This document shows positions 37,382 through 46,346 of a stretch of DNA of 64,000 bases, one piece after another. The notes under the pieces are model-generated. The model ran no database searches. It saw only the letters and a program-made list of their open reading frames with translations, and had not been told where the DNA came from. The stretch comes from Gabonibacter massiliensis (GTDB lineage Bacteria > Bacteroidota > Bacteroidia > Bacteroidales > Marinifilaceae): positions 124,001-188,000 of the forward strand of contig LN913012.1 of the NCBI GenBank assembly GCA_001487125.1, given 5' to 3'. Every line of letters starts with the position of its first letter. Within the stretch, counting starts at the first letter, position 1. The translations under genes were made by a program, and so were the position numbers.

Positions 37382-40300
37382 ATGAAATTTCGAATGATAA
37401 AAACAATCGCTTGTTACGAGGCTAAGTTACTGAGACGGAATTGGGGATTCCGGATATTTGTTGTGATCGCTCTATTGGGAACATGGGGATTCCAATATAT
37501 TGAACAAATTCAATTTTCATCTTGGTTTAAAATTGCAATGCCTGCCTCTTTGCCTTGGTTCAATACCTATGTTTATAATATCTTACAGTCATTGATGGTT
37601 CTATTTGTCGTGACGGATGTAATAAAAAGAGATCGGAAATGCGATTCAGGAATTGTGTTTACACTGTATCCGGTTTCTAACAGCGAACTTATTTTGGGAA
37701 AGATGTGGGGTATCTCCCGCATCTTTATCGGATTGAATTTTATTTCGCTATTATTAGCGGCTTCGATGAATGTTTTTTTCAGTTTGTCCCCTTTTGATCT
37801 TTGGTTGTACTTTTTTTATTTTTTGACCTTATCGTTCCCCTCCCTGATTTTTATGATCGGTTTTTCTTTTTTCATTTCTCGTTTGATAAGAGAACATATT
37901 TTTTCTTTGTTGCTATTGTTGTTGTTTTGGGGTGTAGCCTACTGGTATTTGCCTGAGATTTGTGGAGGAGCTTTTGATTTTTTTGCGATTGGAATTCCCA
38001 ATCTTTTTTCTGATGTCACCGGACATCCGGCACTTTTTCTTTATCTGCTTCAACGCGTTTCGTTCATCGGAATTGGTTTGGGGATGCTGATGTTTTCTGT
38101 TCTATGGTTCAACCGGTTAACGGACGGGAAGGAGTTAAAGAGGCTAAGGATTCTGTCTTGCACACTGTTGACTGTCGGGATTATTTGTATGTTGGGGTGT
38201 TGTTACTCTTTTCTGCATGATAAGAGTATCAGAAAGAGGTATGCGGATACTTATGTAAAGTATGCGGATAAACTTGATTTGCGGGTGGAGAAATCCTCTA
38301 TCGTTTACCGTCAGGAAGGGAATCGTATTTTTGTTTCCGCTCAATTGCAAGTAAGAAATACCGGTGTAAGCCGAATGCCGGAACTTATTTTTTACCTGAA
38401 TCCGGGATTGTCGGTACGTCAATTATGGGACAAGGGAAAAAATTTGTTTTTTCATAGGGAAAATCAGGTTATAGTGGTGCAAAAAGAACTTCAGCCAGGG
38501 GAGAATATAACGCTGAGGATAGAGTATGACGGCAAAATTGACGAGCGAATTTGTTATTTGGATATTTCGGATAAAGAATATGACCATGCGTATTGGCTGG
38601 ATAAAAAATGGAGGTTCGGAAAGCGAAGCGTCTTTGTTGAGAATGGATATACCTTGTTACTTCCGGAGTGTTTGTGGTATCCGGTAGCTGTTCCTCCGGT
38701 AAACCTAAAGTCTTTGTATGCCACGGAGAAGAATTTTACGACCTATGATCTTCGCGTGTTTAATCCGGATCGTCGAACGGTGATTTCTCAGGGAAAAGCA
38801 GAGGAGGTGGGAGATACCGTTAAATTTACGCCGGAAAATAAATTGATGGGAATCACGTTGACTATGGGAGCTTACGGTAAGAAATCCGTAAAGGTGGATA
38901 ACGTTCTGTTGGAATGGTACTATTTTAAAGGGAGCGATCTTCTGATAAAGGAGGTTGAGAATCTTTCGGATTTTCTAATGCCGTTTTTGCAAAAACACTT
39001 GAAAGGATATCCGTTTCAGTATTTGAGAGTAGTTGAAACACCCGTTACGTTGACGTCTTACATGAGAAATTGGAAAGGAGGGAGTGAAAATGCCCAACCG
39101 GAATTGCTGTTTTATCCCGAGCGGGGGAGTAAAATTTTAGCGATGTCGGATTATATTCAATTTCAAGAAGGTGTTGCGATGAGCTTCGTGGGCGGAAATG
39201 AAATGATTCAAGAACCTAATGTGGATTTTATGCGATTGAGTATATTTTTAGAGTCCTCTTTTCTACGGGAACGGGCTGTACTGAGAGAGCTTGATTTGAA
39301 TCGGCGCTTAAAATTATATTTGAGACAAGAAACAATAGGTGTTTTACAATCCACGACTATTCCTAATGATTATTCAATTTTGCCTTTGTTTTCTGATTAT
39401 CTGGGATTTATGAGTTCTGTCGATTATCCGGTGATGGATCGTATCATACAAACAATGTTAAAATTTCAGGAAGATAACGTTTCTTCAAGTATCATGAAAA
39501 TGCCTCTTTTTTTAGGGATAGACGATTATCAACGGGCAATGGCTTACCTGACTTCGCATAGTTTGGAAGATGCATTGAATGATGAGACCCTACCTGTAGG
39601 GGTTATGACGGAAATAATCAATATAAAGGCCAGGGATTTGAAAAATAGAATCTCTACCTCTGTACCTTATACGGATCTGCATCGATTCTTAAATGATTTT
39701 AGAAGTTCTTATTTTTTTAGAGAGACTGATTTAAAACAATTCAAGCAAGCTTTTACAGATCGGTTTAAGGTAGATATTTCACAATGGTTGCCCGAATGGT
39801 ATAAAAGTCGGCAAGCAGCTGGTTTAGTAATAAAGGATATAGGGGTCGATAAGGTAGAGAACGGAGAGGTGAAGGGATATCGTGGGCGAATGCGGGTGTA
39901 TAATCCTTCAGAAGCAGATGGCGTTTTTTCTGTTATGGTCCGGGGTGGATATATAAATCATTTTATGATTAACAGGGGAGAAGCAAAAGAGATTCGATTT
40001 TTTGCCGAGAAGATGCCGAGGTTGATCTATGTAAATACCAATTTATCGCAAAACATTCCTCAGACCATTCGTTGGGTTTTCAATCCCACGATAAAAACGG
40101 CTGTTGTTTCGGATACGTCGCAAGGAATCTTTGATATCGATAAAAGATACTTTTTACCTGTTCCCGATGAAATTATAGTGGATAACGAAGATCCCGGATT
40201 TAACGTAAAGACGGCGGCTTCTAATCGACTTTTGGGGAATATGTCGAGTAGGAAAGAATACCAGTTGCCGATGAAAATTGTCTCTACGAGCTGGGCTCCC

Positions 40301-40675
40301 GGAATAGATGAAGGGTGTTATGGGGATATTGTGCGTAGTGCTTATGTGAAATTGGGAGGAGGAGAGAATAATCATGCTGTATGGACAGCAGAAATTCAGC
40401 AAGAGGGTGTGTATGAGTTATGGATACATGTGCCTGCTCTTCCTGCTTATGTTTATAACGGCTCGTTGGATGGGGATTGTTTACAATATTATACGGTCCA
40501 GAATGGAGAAAAGAATGACGAGTTTAATATTAATGTAACGAAGGAACAAGGTTGGGTTTATGCCGGAGAGTATCGGCTTCCACAAGGAGAAAACCGTGTT
40601 GTATTGTTAGATAGGGCTCGGCAGCAGATGCGTCTTGTAGCCGATGCCATCAAATGGAAATATGTTAAAAAATAG
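37382..40675 (+). CDS. Fusion protein: ABC-2-like membrane domain, M1-aminopeptidase-like domain without zinc motif, golvesin-like C-terminus
   Basis: A 1097-residue protein. Residues 1-280 hold about seven membrane helices (near 23-40, 66-80, 112-132, 141-165, 171-190, 220-243, 255-277) in an ABC-2 permease-like layout. Residues about 295-840 resemble the N-terminal and catalytic regions of M1 aminopeptidases fused to ABC permeases in Bacteroidota (Y-P-F-Q-Y-L-R-V-V-E-T-P, W-L-P-E-W-Y). However, neither GAMEN nor HEXXH is present, so no zinc peptidase is expected. From about 925 to the end is a golvesin-like beta domain (I-I-V-D-N-E-D-P-G-F ... A-D-A-I-K-W). No ATPase gene is adjacent. A paralogue lies at 57654 and relics at 37018 and 57205. 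Function unknown; a surface or periplasm-facing binding protein on an export permease is my guess. Confidence 0.8.
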   Translation: MKFRMIKTIACYEAKLLRRNWGFRIFVVIALLGTWGFQYIEQIQFSSWFKIAMPASLPWFNTYVYNILQSLMVLFVVTDVIKRDRKCDSGIVFTLYPVSNSELILGKMWGISRIFIGLNFISLLLAASMNVFFSLSPFDLWLYFFYFLTLSFPSLIFMIGFSFFISRLIREHIFSLLLLLLFWGVAYWYLPEICGGAFDFFAIGIPNLFSDVTGHPALFLYLLQRVSFIGIGLGMLMFSVLWFNRLTDGKELKRLRILSCTLLTVGIICMLGCCYSFLHDKSIRKRYADTYVKYADKLDLRVEKSSIVYRQEGNRIFVSAQLQVRNTGVSRMPELIFYLNPGLSVRQLWDKGKNLFFHRENQVIVVQKELQPGENITLRIEYDGKIDERICYLDISDKEYDHAYWLDKKWRFGKRSVFVENGYTLLLPECLWYPVAVPPVNLKSLYATEKNFTTYDLRVFNPDRRTVISQGKAEEVGDTVKFTPENKLMGITLTMGAYGKKSVKVDNVLLEWYYFKGSDLLIKEVENLSDFLMPFLQKHLKGYPFQYLRVVETPVTLTSYMRNWKGGSENAQPELLFYPERGSKILAMSDYIQFQEGVAMSFVGGNEMIQEPNVDFMRLSIFLESSFLRERAVLRELDLNRRLKLYLRQETIGVLQSTTIPNDYSILPLFSDYLGFMSSVDYPVMDRIIQTMLKFQEDNVSSSIMKMPLFLGIDDYQRAMAYLTSHSLEDALNDETLPVGVMTEIINIKARDLKNRISTSVPYTDLHRFLNDFRSSYFFRETDLKQFKQAFTDRFKVDISQWLPEWYKSRQAAGLVIKDIGVDKVENGEVKGYRGRMRVYNPSEADGVFSVMVRGGYINHFMINRGEAKEIRFFAEKMPRLIYVNTNLSQNIPQTIRWVFNPTIKTAVVSDTSQGIFDIDKRYFLPVPDEIIVDNEDPGFNVKTAASNRLLGNMSSRKEYQLPMKIVSTSWAPGIDEGCYGDIVRSAYVKLGGGENNHAVWTAEIQQEGVYELWIHVPALPAYVYNGSLDGDCLQYYTVQNGEKNDEFNINVTKEQGWVYAGEYRLPQGENRVVLLDRARQQMRLVADAIKWKYVKK

Positions 40676-40713
40676 CCTTTCCTGATTTATAAGTAATCTT
40701 TGAGGAGAAAGGG

Positions 40714-40721
40714 TATCTTTG
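40714..40721 (+). promoter_or_regulatory. Possible -7 element before the CarboxypepD_reg-like gene
   Basis: TATCTTTG matches TAnnTTTG, 62 bases before the ATG at 40783. No clear -33 element. Confidence 0.3.
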
Positions 40722-40782
40722 ATTATGTTGATATTGAATACACTACTGCAGTAATAATAAATGTTTTACTAAAATTAATGTT

Positions 40783-41208
40783 ATGAAAACAAAAATTTTT
40801 TTTCAGAAGATGATAATGCTTCTTTTTGTTATTTGTTCTTTTCATATGGTGTCTTACGGGCAATCTTCCAGAATAACGGGTGTTGTGACGGATATGGCGG
40901 GCGAACCGTTAATAGGGGTTAATGTGCAAATAAAGCGGACTAATATAGGTACTATTACGGATTTTGATGGCAACTTTACAATCGTTGGCGTTATGCCGGG
41001 GGATACGTTGGTATTTTCTTATATAGGGATGAAGAAAGTCGAAGTAGGAGTTAGAGGGCTTAGTGTGATTCATGTTGTTATGCGTGATGATTTTATGGTT
41101 TTGTCGACTGATACGTTTCAAAAAGGATTGCTGACTTTTTATAAAGATTGCGTCTTTTTTGATTATGACCGGTTTTTAAGGACGAGGATACAACCTCAGG
41201 TGTGTTAA
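40783..41208 (+). CDS. Small secreted CarboxypepD_reg-like domain protein
   Basis: A 141-residue protein: signal peptide (about 1-26, ending SYGQ), then one carboxypeptidase regulatory-like beta sandwich (I-T-G-V-V-T-D-M-A-G-E-P-L-I-G-V-N-V ... G-T-I-T-D-F-D-G-N-F-T ... Y-I-G-M-K). It ends with a Cys/aromatic tail. The domain is normally the N-terminal module of SusC-like receptors. Here it stands alone, and the residues after it faintly recall the SusC linker, so this may be a truncated SusC. It lies 108 bases after the fusion gene; a paralogue sits in the same relative place at 56377. Confidence 0.8.
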   Translation: MKTKIFFQKMIMLLFVICSFHMVSYGQSSRITGVVTDMAGEPLIGVNVQIKRTNIGTITDFDGNFTIVGVMPGDTLVFSYIGMKKVEVGVRGLSVIHVVMRDDFMVLSTDTFQKGLLTFYKDCVFFDYDRFLRTRIQPQVC

Positions 41209-41338
41209 TTTTTAGGTGAATGTGTTGGGTACAAAAAGAAGAATGGTTATACTGTAGTATTGTATTCTGTTGATATATATTTGTTTCGAGGGTTGTCTTT
41301 AAATGAAAATTTGGACAACCTTCATTTTGTCGGGTAAG
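41209..41338. other. Non-coding spacer between CarboxypepD_reg-like gene and relic
   Basis: A short hairpin-forming pair (GGTTGTC ... GACAACC, about 41290-41321) is the only structure seen; it could end the upstream transcript. Confidence 0.3.
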
Positions 41339-41543
41339 ATGAGCCTGATACGGTGTTTTTTGTGCTTTTGTAATAGGATAGAATATCGGATTGTTCGCCC
41401 AGGTGGTTTCTGCGAAATTTATAACGGGGACTGAAATTGATGCTGAATTCGATGAACCAATGATCGGAGTTTTCATATCGATTGTCGGTTCGACAATAAG
41501 GAGAGTTCCTGAGTTGGACGGTATTGATCCAATAGTCCGTTAA
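41339..41543 (+). pseudogene. Relic of a CarboxypepD_reg-like domain gene
   Basis: An ATG at 41339 opens a short hydrophobic, signal-peptide-like stretch. After a frameshift, 41394-41543 reads F-A-Q-V-V-S ... I-T-G-T ... E-P-M-I-G-V ... I-V-G-S-T-I ... L-D-G-I and a stop. The order I-T-G, E-P-x-I-G-V, G-S-T, D-G is that of the CarboxypepD_reg domain after a signal-peptide end, in decayed form. It is a third copy of the small domain gene at 40783 or the start of a lost SusC. Confidence 0.55.
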
Positions 41544-41649
41544 TTATTAGATATATGGCGAAAAGATGATTTTTTTATTATTTTTTTCGTGTTTCATTCA
41601 TCCCGTATTGTGCTTTGCGGTGTCTTAAGATAAAATTAGAAGATAAGTT

Positions 41650-42855
41650 ATGGTAGTAGATAGAGCCAGGCTGTTGGCCGAAATTATTATACGGGTTAAA
41701 TTGCGGAGAGCTTCTTTGGAGGAGAGGGAAGAGTTGGGAAAGTGGTTGGACGAAAGCGATGAGAATCGTCAATTGTATAAAAGTATTATTCGGGGAGAGA
41801 GTATCGCAAAGCGATTGAAGTTAGAAGATGAAATCAATCGGACCACGAGTTTCGATGAGGTTCACAAAGAAATCTCCGGAAAACTTCTCGCCGGGAAAAG
41901 ACAGAAGAGATATTTTGTAATAGGGGGAAGCGTTGTTGCGGCCAGTGTTGTCGTTGCGTGTATGCTGTTGATTTTTGGATTGGAAAAACAACAAAAGGAA
42001 TCTTCTCCGGTTATGGCCGGACAAGAAAAGGTTGAAATCAATCCGGCAAAAGGGAAAGTAATGTTAGTGCTGGAGAACGGGAAGCAGATTAATTTGAGTA
42101 ATTCTTTACCGGATACTTTGCACCTCTCTTCTGTCGCTATGATCGGGGAAAAGGGCAAACTATCTTATAGAATGACAGCTGATTCTTTGCCTGTCGAGGA
42201 AGTTATACATAAAATTGTCACAACTGTTGGCGGAGATTATCAATTAGTGTTGAGTGATGGTACGAAAGTGTGGCTTAATGCAGAGTCTGAAATTGATTAT
42301 CCGATTGAGTTTTTGGGAGATAAGAGAGAAGTGTTTTTAAAAGGGGAGGCTTATTTTGAGGTTGCACCTGATCCGGAAAAACCTTTTATTGTAAAAACGA
42401 CTTCCATGCAGACTAGAGTGTTGGGTACTTCTTTTAATATTAATGCTTATGAAAATGAGCCTAATGTTTATACCACTTTGTTGACGGGAAAGGTAGAGGT
42501 GATGTTGAACAAGAGGGGAAATGCCTCTCCGGTTGTATTAAAACCAGCCATGCAACTGAAATTAGATAAGGAGAGTGGAGATTTTTCCGTGGAAAAGGTA
42601 CGGGTGGAAGAGATTACCGCTTGGCGTTATGGCGTATTCATGTTTGCTGAAGATGATATAGAGGTGGTTACTCGGATGCTGAGTCGCTGGTACGATGTGA
42701 AGTTTGTCTTTGACGGTGAACGGAAAGGTCCCCATACTTTTAGCGGACGAATGAGTAAAGATGACAAATTGAACGAAATATTGAAAATGCTTACCTTAAC
42801 GGGAGGGCCGGAATTTAAGATCGAAGGAAATACAGTGCATATCATAGAGAAATAG
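41650..42855 (+). CDS. FecR family anti-sigma factor
   Basis: A 401-residue inner-membrane regulator. It has a cytoplasmic N-terminal sigma-binding region (1-90), one membrane helix (about 91-110), and a periplasmic FecR domain (about 190-290, with G-D-Y-Q-L-V-L-S-D-G-T-K-V-W-L-N-A-E-S and G-E-A-Y-F-E-V). A C-terminal DUF4974-like domain (about 325-400) resembles an STN fold. It should hold an ECF sigma until the STN domain of the SusC encoded next signals substrate. The likely sigma is the one at 35976. RseP-type cleavage is common in such systems but not shown here. Confidence 0.94.
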   Translation: MVVDRARLLAEIIIRVKLRRASLEEREELGKWLDESDENRQLYKSIIRGESIAKRLKLEDEINRTTSFDEVHKEISGKLLAGKRQKRYFVIGGSVVAASVVVACMLLIFGLEKQQKESSPVMAGQEKVEINPAKGKVMLVLENGKQINLSNSLPDTLHLSSVAMIGEKGKLSYRMTADSLPVEEVIHKIVTTVGGDYQLVLSDGTKVWLNAESEIDYPIEFLGDKREVFLKGEAYFEVAPDPEKPFIVKTTSMQTRVLGTSFNINAYENEPNVYTTLLTGKVEVMLNKRGNASPVVLKPAMQLKLDKESGDFSVEKVRVEEITAWRYGVFMFAEDDIEVVTRMLSRWYDVKFVFDGERKGPHTFSGRMSKDDKLNEILKMLTLTGGPEFKIEGNTVHIIEK

Positions 42856-42859
42856 AATA

Positions 42860-42887
42860 CCGGAAATGCTTTGGCGAGCATTTCCGG
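42860..42887 (+). terminator. Hairpin between fecR and susC
   Basis: A perfect 11-bp stem (42860-42870 with 42877-42887) around a 6-base loop, without a U-run. It may partly separate regulator and receptor transcription. Confidence 0.5.
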
Positions 42888-42942
42888 CTTAAAAAACCTT
42901 GTTGATAGCAAGGTGTGTGTTTAATTAAAACGTAACAAAAGT

Positions 42943-45900
42943 ATGAAAAAAAACTACAAACCAAAAAGGTTCTGTAGACTTTTGGTGACTTGTAGAGTAT
43001 TGTTTTGCAGTATTTTGCTGTTAGGTATTACTGCGGCGCTTACAAGTTCACCGGTCTACGGACAACAAAACTCCAAACGATTTTCTTTAAAGCTTGCTCA
43101 AGTTAGTGTATTGGATGCACTACGGGAAATCAACCGATTGAGCGATAATTCTGTTGTATTTAAGAAGGAGGAAGTGGAGAAGGAAACGGTAAAAGTAACA
43201 GTAGATTTAAACAATGTTACTACTCTTCAGGCTGTTCAAGCTTGTATCAAAAACACAAATTTGGAATGCAGAGAATTGAACGGTAAGGTTGTGGTGGGAC
43301 CTAAAAAAGCACCGGTTTCCATTACAATTACTGGTACGGTGAAAGATAAAGAAGGGCAACCGTTACCGGGAGCTACAGTTGTTGTTGCGGGAGATTCTTT
43401 GCATTTGGGAACAAGTACGACGATTGACGGGACTTATACTTTAACCGTTCCGAGCGCAGTAAAATCTTTGATTTATTCATTTATCGGTTATAAGTCGCAA
43501 AGCGTAGTGATCGGTAACCGTACCGTGATTAACGTTGTACTGGAAGAAGATGTTAAAGAGGTAGAGGAGGTGGTTGTAACCGGTATGTTTACTCGTAAAG
43601 CAAATACTTATGCCGGGTCTGCCGTTACGCTAACGTCAAAAGACATCGTTCGTACCGGTAGTTCGAATCTGTTTCAAAGTTTGAAGAACCTGGACCCGGC
43701 TTTGTTTATTATGGATAACCTGGATATGGGATCGAATCCGAATAGTTTACCGCAAATGCAAATGCGTGGTGTATCCAGTTTTCCGATAGAAGAGACTGGA
43801 ATTCAGCTTAAAGGTAACTACCAGAACAATCCCAATCAACCGTTATTTATATTGGACGGATTTAATACCACGGTAGAACGTGTAATGGATATGGACATGA
43901 ACCGGATCGAGAGTGTTACTTTATTGAAGGATGCTGCGGCGAAAGCAATTTACGGTTCTAAAGCTGCTAATGGGGTAGTGGTTATAACGACTAAACGCGT
44001 AACGGGAACTCAGCAATTGGTAACCTATACGGGAAGTGTCGATATTGAGATGCCGGACTTGACCAGTTATAATTTATGTAATGCTGCGGAAAAATTAGAA
44101 GCCGAGAGGATAGACGGTATGTACGATTATAAAAATATGGACGAGGAGATCAGGTATTCTCAACTGTATGAGGAGAGAAAGCAACTCATTGCCGCCGGTT
44201 TGGATACTTATTGGCTCTCCAAACCTTTACGCACGGGCGTCGGACATAAACACAATCTTTCGGTCCAATTGGGAGACCAGAACTTGCAGGCATTGTTCAG
44301 TTTGACATACAATCAGGTGAAGGGAGTTATGAAAGGATCCGATCGTAGAAATATTATCGGAGAGATCGATCTTTCTTATCGCAAGGATAATTTGTTATTC
44401 AGAAATAATGCTTCCATAACGAGCAATAAGAGTAATGATTCTCCTTATGGGGCATTCAGTAAATATGCACAAATGAATCCTTATTGGAGAGCCAAGGATC
44501 CGGACACGGGAGAAGTGGCCCGTTGGGCTTATACCGGGCAAGGAGCTTCGGTTGCCAACCCTATGTACGATGCTGAAATCGGAACGCTTTACCAGCAATC
44601 CTATGTTGAGTTTGTCAATAATTTTGAAATCGAGTGGAGACCTATACAAGCTTTGATTTTAAGAGGAGGAATTACGTTAGGCCTAAAGAGAAATGACGGA
44701 GATGAATTTTTACCCGCGACTCACTCTTCATTTGCCGATATTAATAAGTACTCTTCTACCGAAGATCAATTGCGTAAAGGTTCTTACCGGATCGATGAGG
44801 GTAAAAGTAGTACCATTTCTGCTAATATAAATGCGACTTATTCTGCGACATTTGCGGATCGTCATAATATCTTCTTGAACTTTAGAACGGAGATAGGAGA
44901 AGATAAAAGCCAGGCTTATGTATTTCAGGCAGAGGGATTCCCTAATAATCAGATTGCCGATATCACTTTCGCGCGTCAATATGCAAAAGATTCCCGTCCT
45001 TACGGTAGTTCTTCCTGGAATAGGAATTTAAGTTTCGTACTTGCCGGCGGGTATAACTTCGATAATCGTTATTTATTGGACTTCAGTGCCAGAGAGGATG
45101 CTTCTTCTTTATACGGTAATGACAATCGCTGGGCTTTAGGTTGGTCTTTGGCTTTAGGTTGGAACCTGCATAACGAGAAATTTTTCAAAAACGATATTGT
45201 TCAACAGTTTAAGTTACGGGCGTCTATCGGAGTAACCGGAAACCAGAATTTCTATAACAATGAAGCAGTTGCAACCTATGAGTATTACACGACGGATAAT
45301 TATTTGGGAATGACGGGAGCCCAGGTTGCACGTATGGCTAATCCTCAGTTGAAGGGTGAACAGAAGAAAGACTATAACGTGGGATTTGATGCCATTATTT
45401 ACAAGGCTAATATTCGTTTTGACTATTACTGGGCGGATACCAAGAATATGTTGACGGATGTTTCTGTCTCTACATCGACCGGTTTCTCTACCGTGAAAGA
45501 TAATTTGGGTTTGGTCCGGAATCAGGGTATCGAGGCCTATTTGACTTATAGCGTATTTCAGACTAATAAGGGTTTCTTGCAGTTGTTCGGTTCTTTGACG
45601 ACCACGACGAACAAGATTATCCGCCTGTCGGAAAGTATGAAAACGTATAATGCATTGCGGGATAAGATGGCAGCCGATAAGGGAAATAATAAACCGGTAA
45701 CAAAATACGTGGACGGTGAATCCATGAATACGATATGGGCTGTTCGTTCTTTGGGTATCGATCCTCAAACGGGAAACGAGGTTTATGTGAAACGCAACGG
45801 GGAATTGACCTATACGTATGACGAGAACGATCAGGTACCGGCCGGAAACTCTTTGGAAAAATACAGGGGGACTTTCGGTTTTAATGCCGAATACAAAGGA

Positions 45901-46335
45901 TTCGGATTAAGTACGACTTTCCGTTATGCTACCGGCTACCAGAAATACAATTCGACCTTAGTAGAACGGGTAGAAAACGTGGATATGAACTATAACGTGG
46001 ATAAGCGGGCTTTATACGGTCGTTGGAAAGAACCGGGACAGGTCGCACAGTTCAAACGTTTGGGAACATTCCAATATGACGGCGATGCGCAGGCATATCA
46101 GGAAAAGACACGTCCCACGACACGCTTTGTACAAGATGAAAGTTTACTTACCTGGGGAGCTTTGAATGTTTATTATGAATTCCAGCCTGATGTTCTTAAA
46201 TCTCTTAGAATGAGTAGATTGAAAATTTCTTTTAACATGAATGATATTGCTACCTTCTCTTCTGTCAAGGTAGAGCGGGGATATAGTTATCCGTTTGCCA
46301 GAACCATGTCATTCTCTCTTATAGGATCATTTTAA
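42943..46335 (+). CDS. SusC/RagA family TonB-linked outer-membrane receptor with STN domain
   Basis: A 1130-residue receptor: signal peptide (to about residue 42, ending VYGQ), then an STN domain (about 48-125, F-S-L-K-L-A-Q-V-S-V-L-D-A-L-R-E-I) that can signal to FecR. A CarboxypepD_reg-like domain (about 128-205), a TonB box-like E-E-V-V-V-T-G, a plug (about 215-345, with K-D-A-A-A-K-A-I-Y-G-S-K-A-A-N-G-V-V-V-I-T-T) and a 22-strand barrel ending in F follow. It imports a large ligand with SusD. No carbohydrate enzymes are nearby, so the substrate is unknown; peptide, glycan or metal complex are all possible. Confidence 0.95.
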   Translation: MKKNYKPKRFCRLLVTCRVLFCSILLLGITAALTSSPVYGQQNSKRFSLKLAQVSVLDALREINRLSDNSVVFKKEEVEKETVKVTVDLNNVTTLQAVQACIKNTNLECRELNGKVVVGPKKAPVSITITGTVKDKEGQPLPGATVVVAGDSLHLGTSTTIDGTYTLTVPSAVKSLIYSFIGYKSQSVVIGNRTVINVVLEEDVKEVEEVVVTGMFTRKANTYAGSAVTLTSKDIVRTGSSNLFQSLKNLDPALFIMDNLDMGSNPNSLPQMQMRGVSSFPIEETGIQLKGNYQNNPNQPLFILDGFNTTVERVMDMDMNRIESVTLLKDAAAKAIYGSKAANGVVVITTKRVTGTQQLVTYTGSVDIEMPDLTSYNLCNAAEKLEAERIDGMYDYKNMDEEIRYSQLYEERKQLIAAGLDTYWLSKPLRTGVGHKHNLSVQLGDQNLQALFSLTYNQVKGVMKGSDRRNIIGEIDLSYRKDNLLFRNNASITSNKSNDSPYGAFSKYAQMNPYWRAKDPDTGEVARWAYTGQGASVANPMYDAEIGTLYQQSYVEFVNNFEIEWRPIQALILRGGITLGLKRNDGDEFLPATHSSFADINKYSSTEDQLRKGSYRIDEGKSSTISANINATYSATFADRHNIFLNFRTEIGEDKSQAYVFQAEGFPNNQIADITFARQYAKDSRPYGSSSWNRNLSFVLAGGYNFDNRYLLDFSAREDASSLYGNDNRWALGWSLALGWNLHNEKFFKNDIVQQFKLRASIGVTGNQNFYNNEAVATYEYYTTDNYLGMTGAQVARMANPQLKGEQKKDYNVGFDAIIYKANIRFDYYWADTKNMLTDVSVSTSTGFSTVKDNLGLVRNQGIEAYLTYSVFQTNKGFLQLFGSLTTTTNKIIRLSESMKTYNALRDKMAADKGNNKPVTKYVDGESMNTIWAVRSLGIDPQTGNEVYVKRNGELTYTYDENDQVPAGNSLEKYRGTFGFNAEYKGFGLSTTFRYATGYQKYNSTLVERVENVDMNYNVDKRALYGRWKEPGQVAQFKRLGTFQYDGDAQAYQEKTRPTTRFVQDESLLTWGALNVYYEFQPDVLKSLRMSRLKISFNMNDIATFSSVKVERGYSYPFARTMSFSLIGSF

Positions 46336-46346
46336 ATAAATAGGAT

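Noticed and set aside
37382-40675. Active M1 aminopeptidase
   Set aside because: Neither HEXXH nor GAMEN is present, and the paralogue lacks them as well.
45214-45768. A 184-codon frame antisense to susC
   Set aside because: It lies wholly inside the receptor gene, has no promoter or known motif, and its composition is that expected of a shadow frame.
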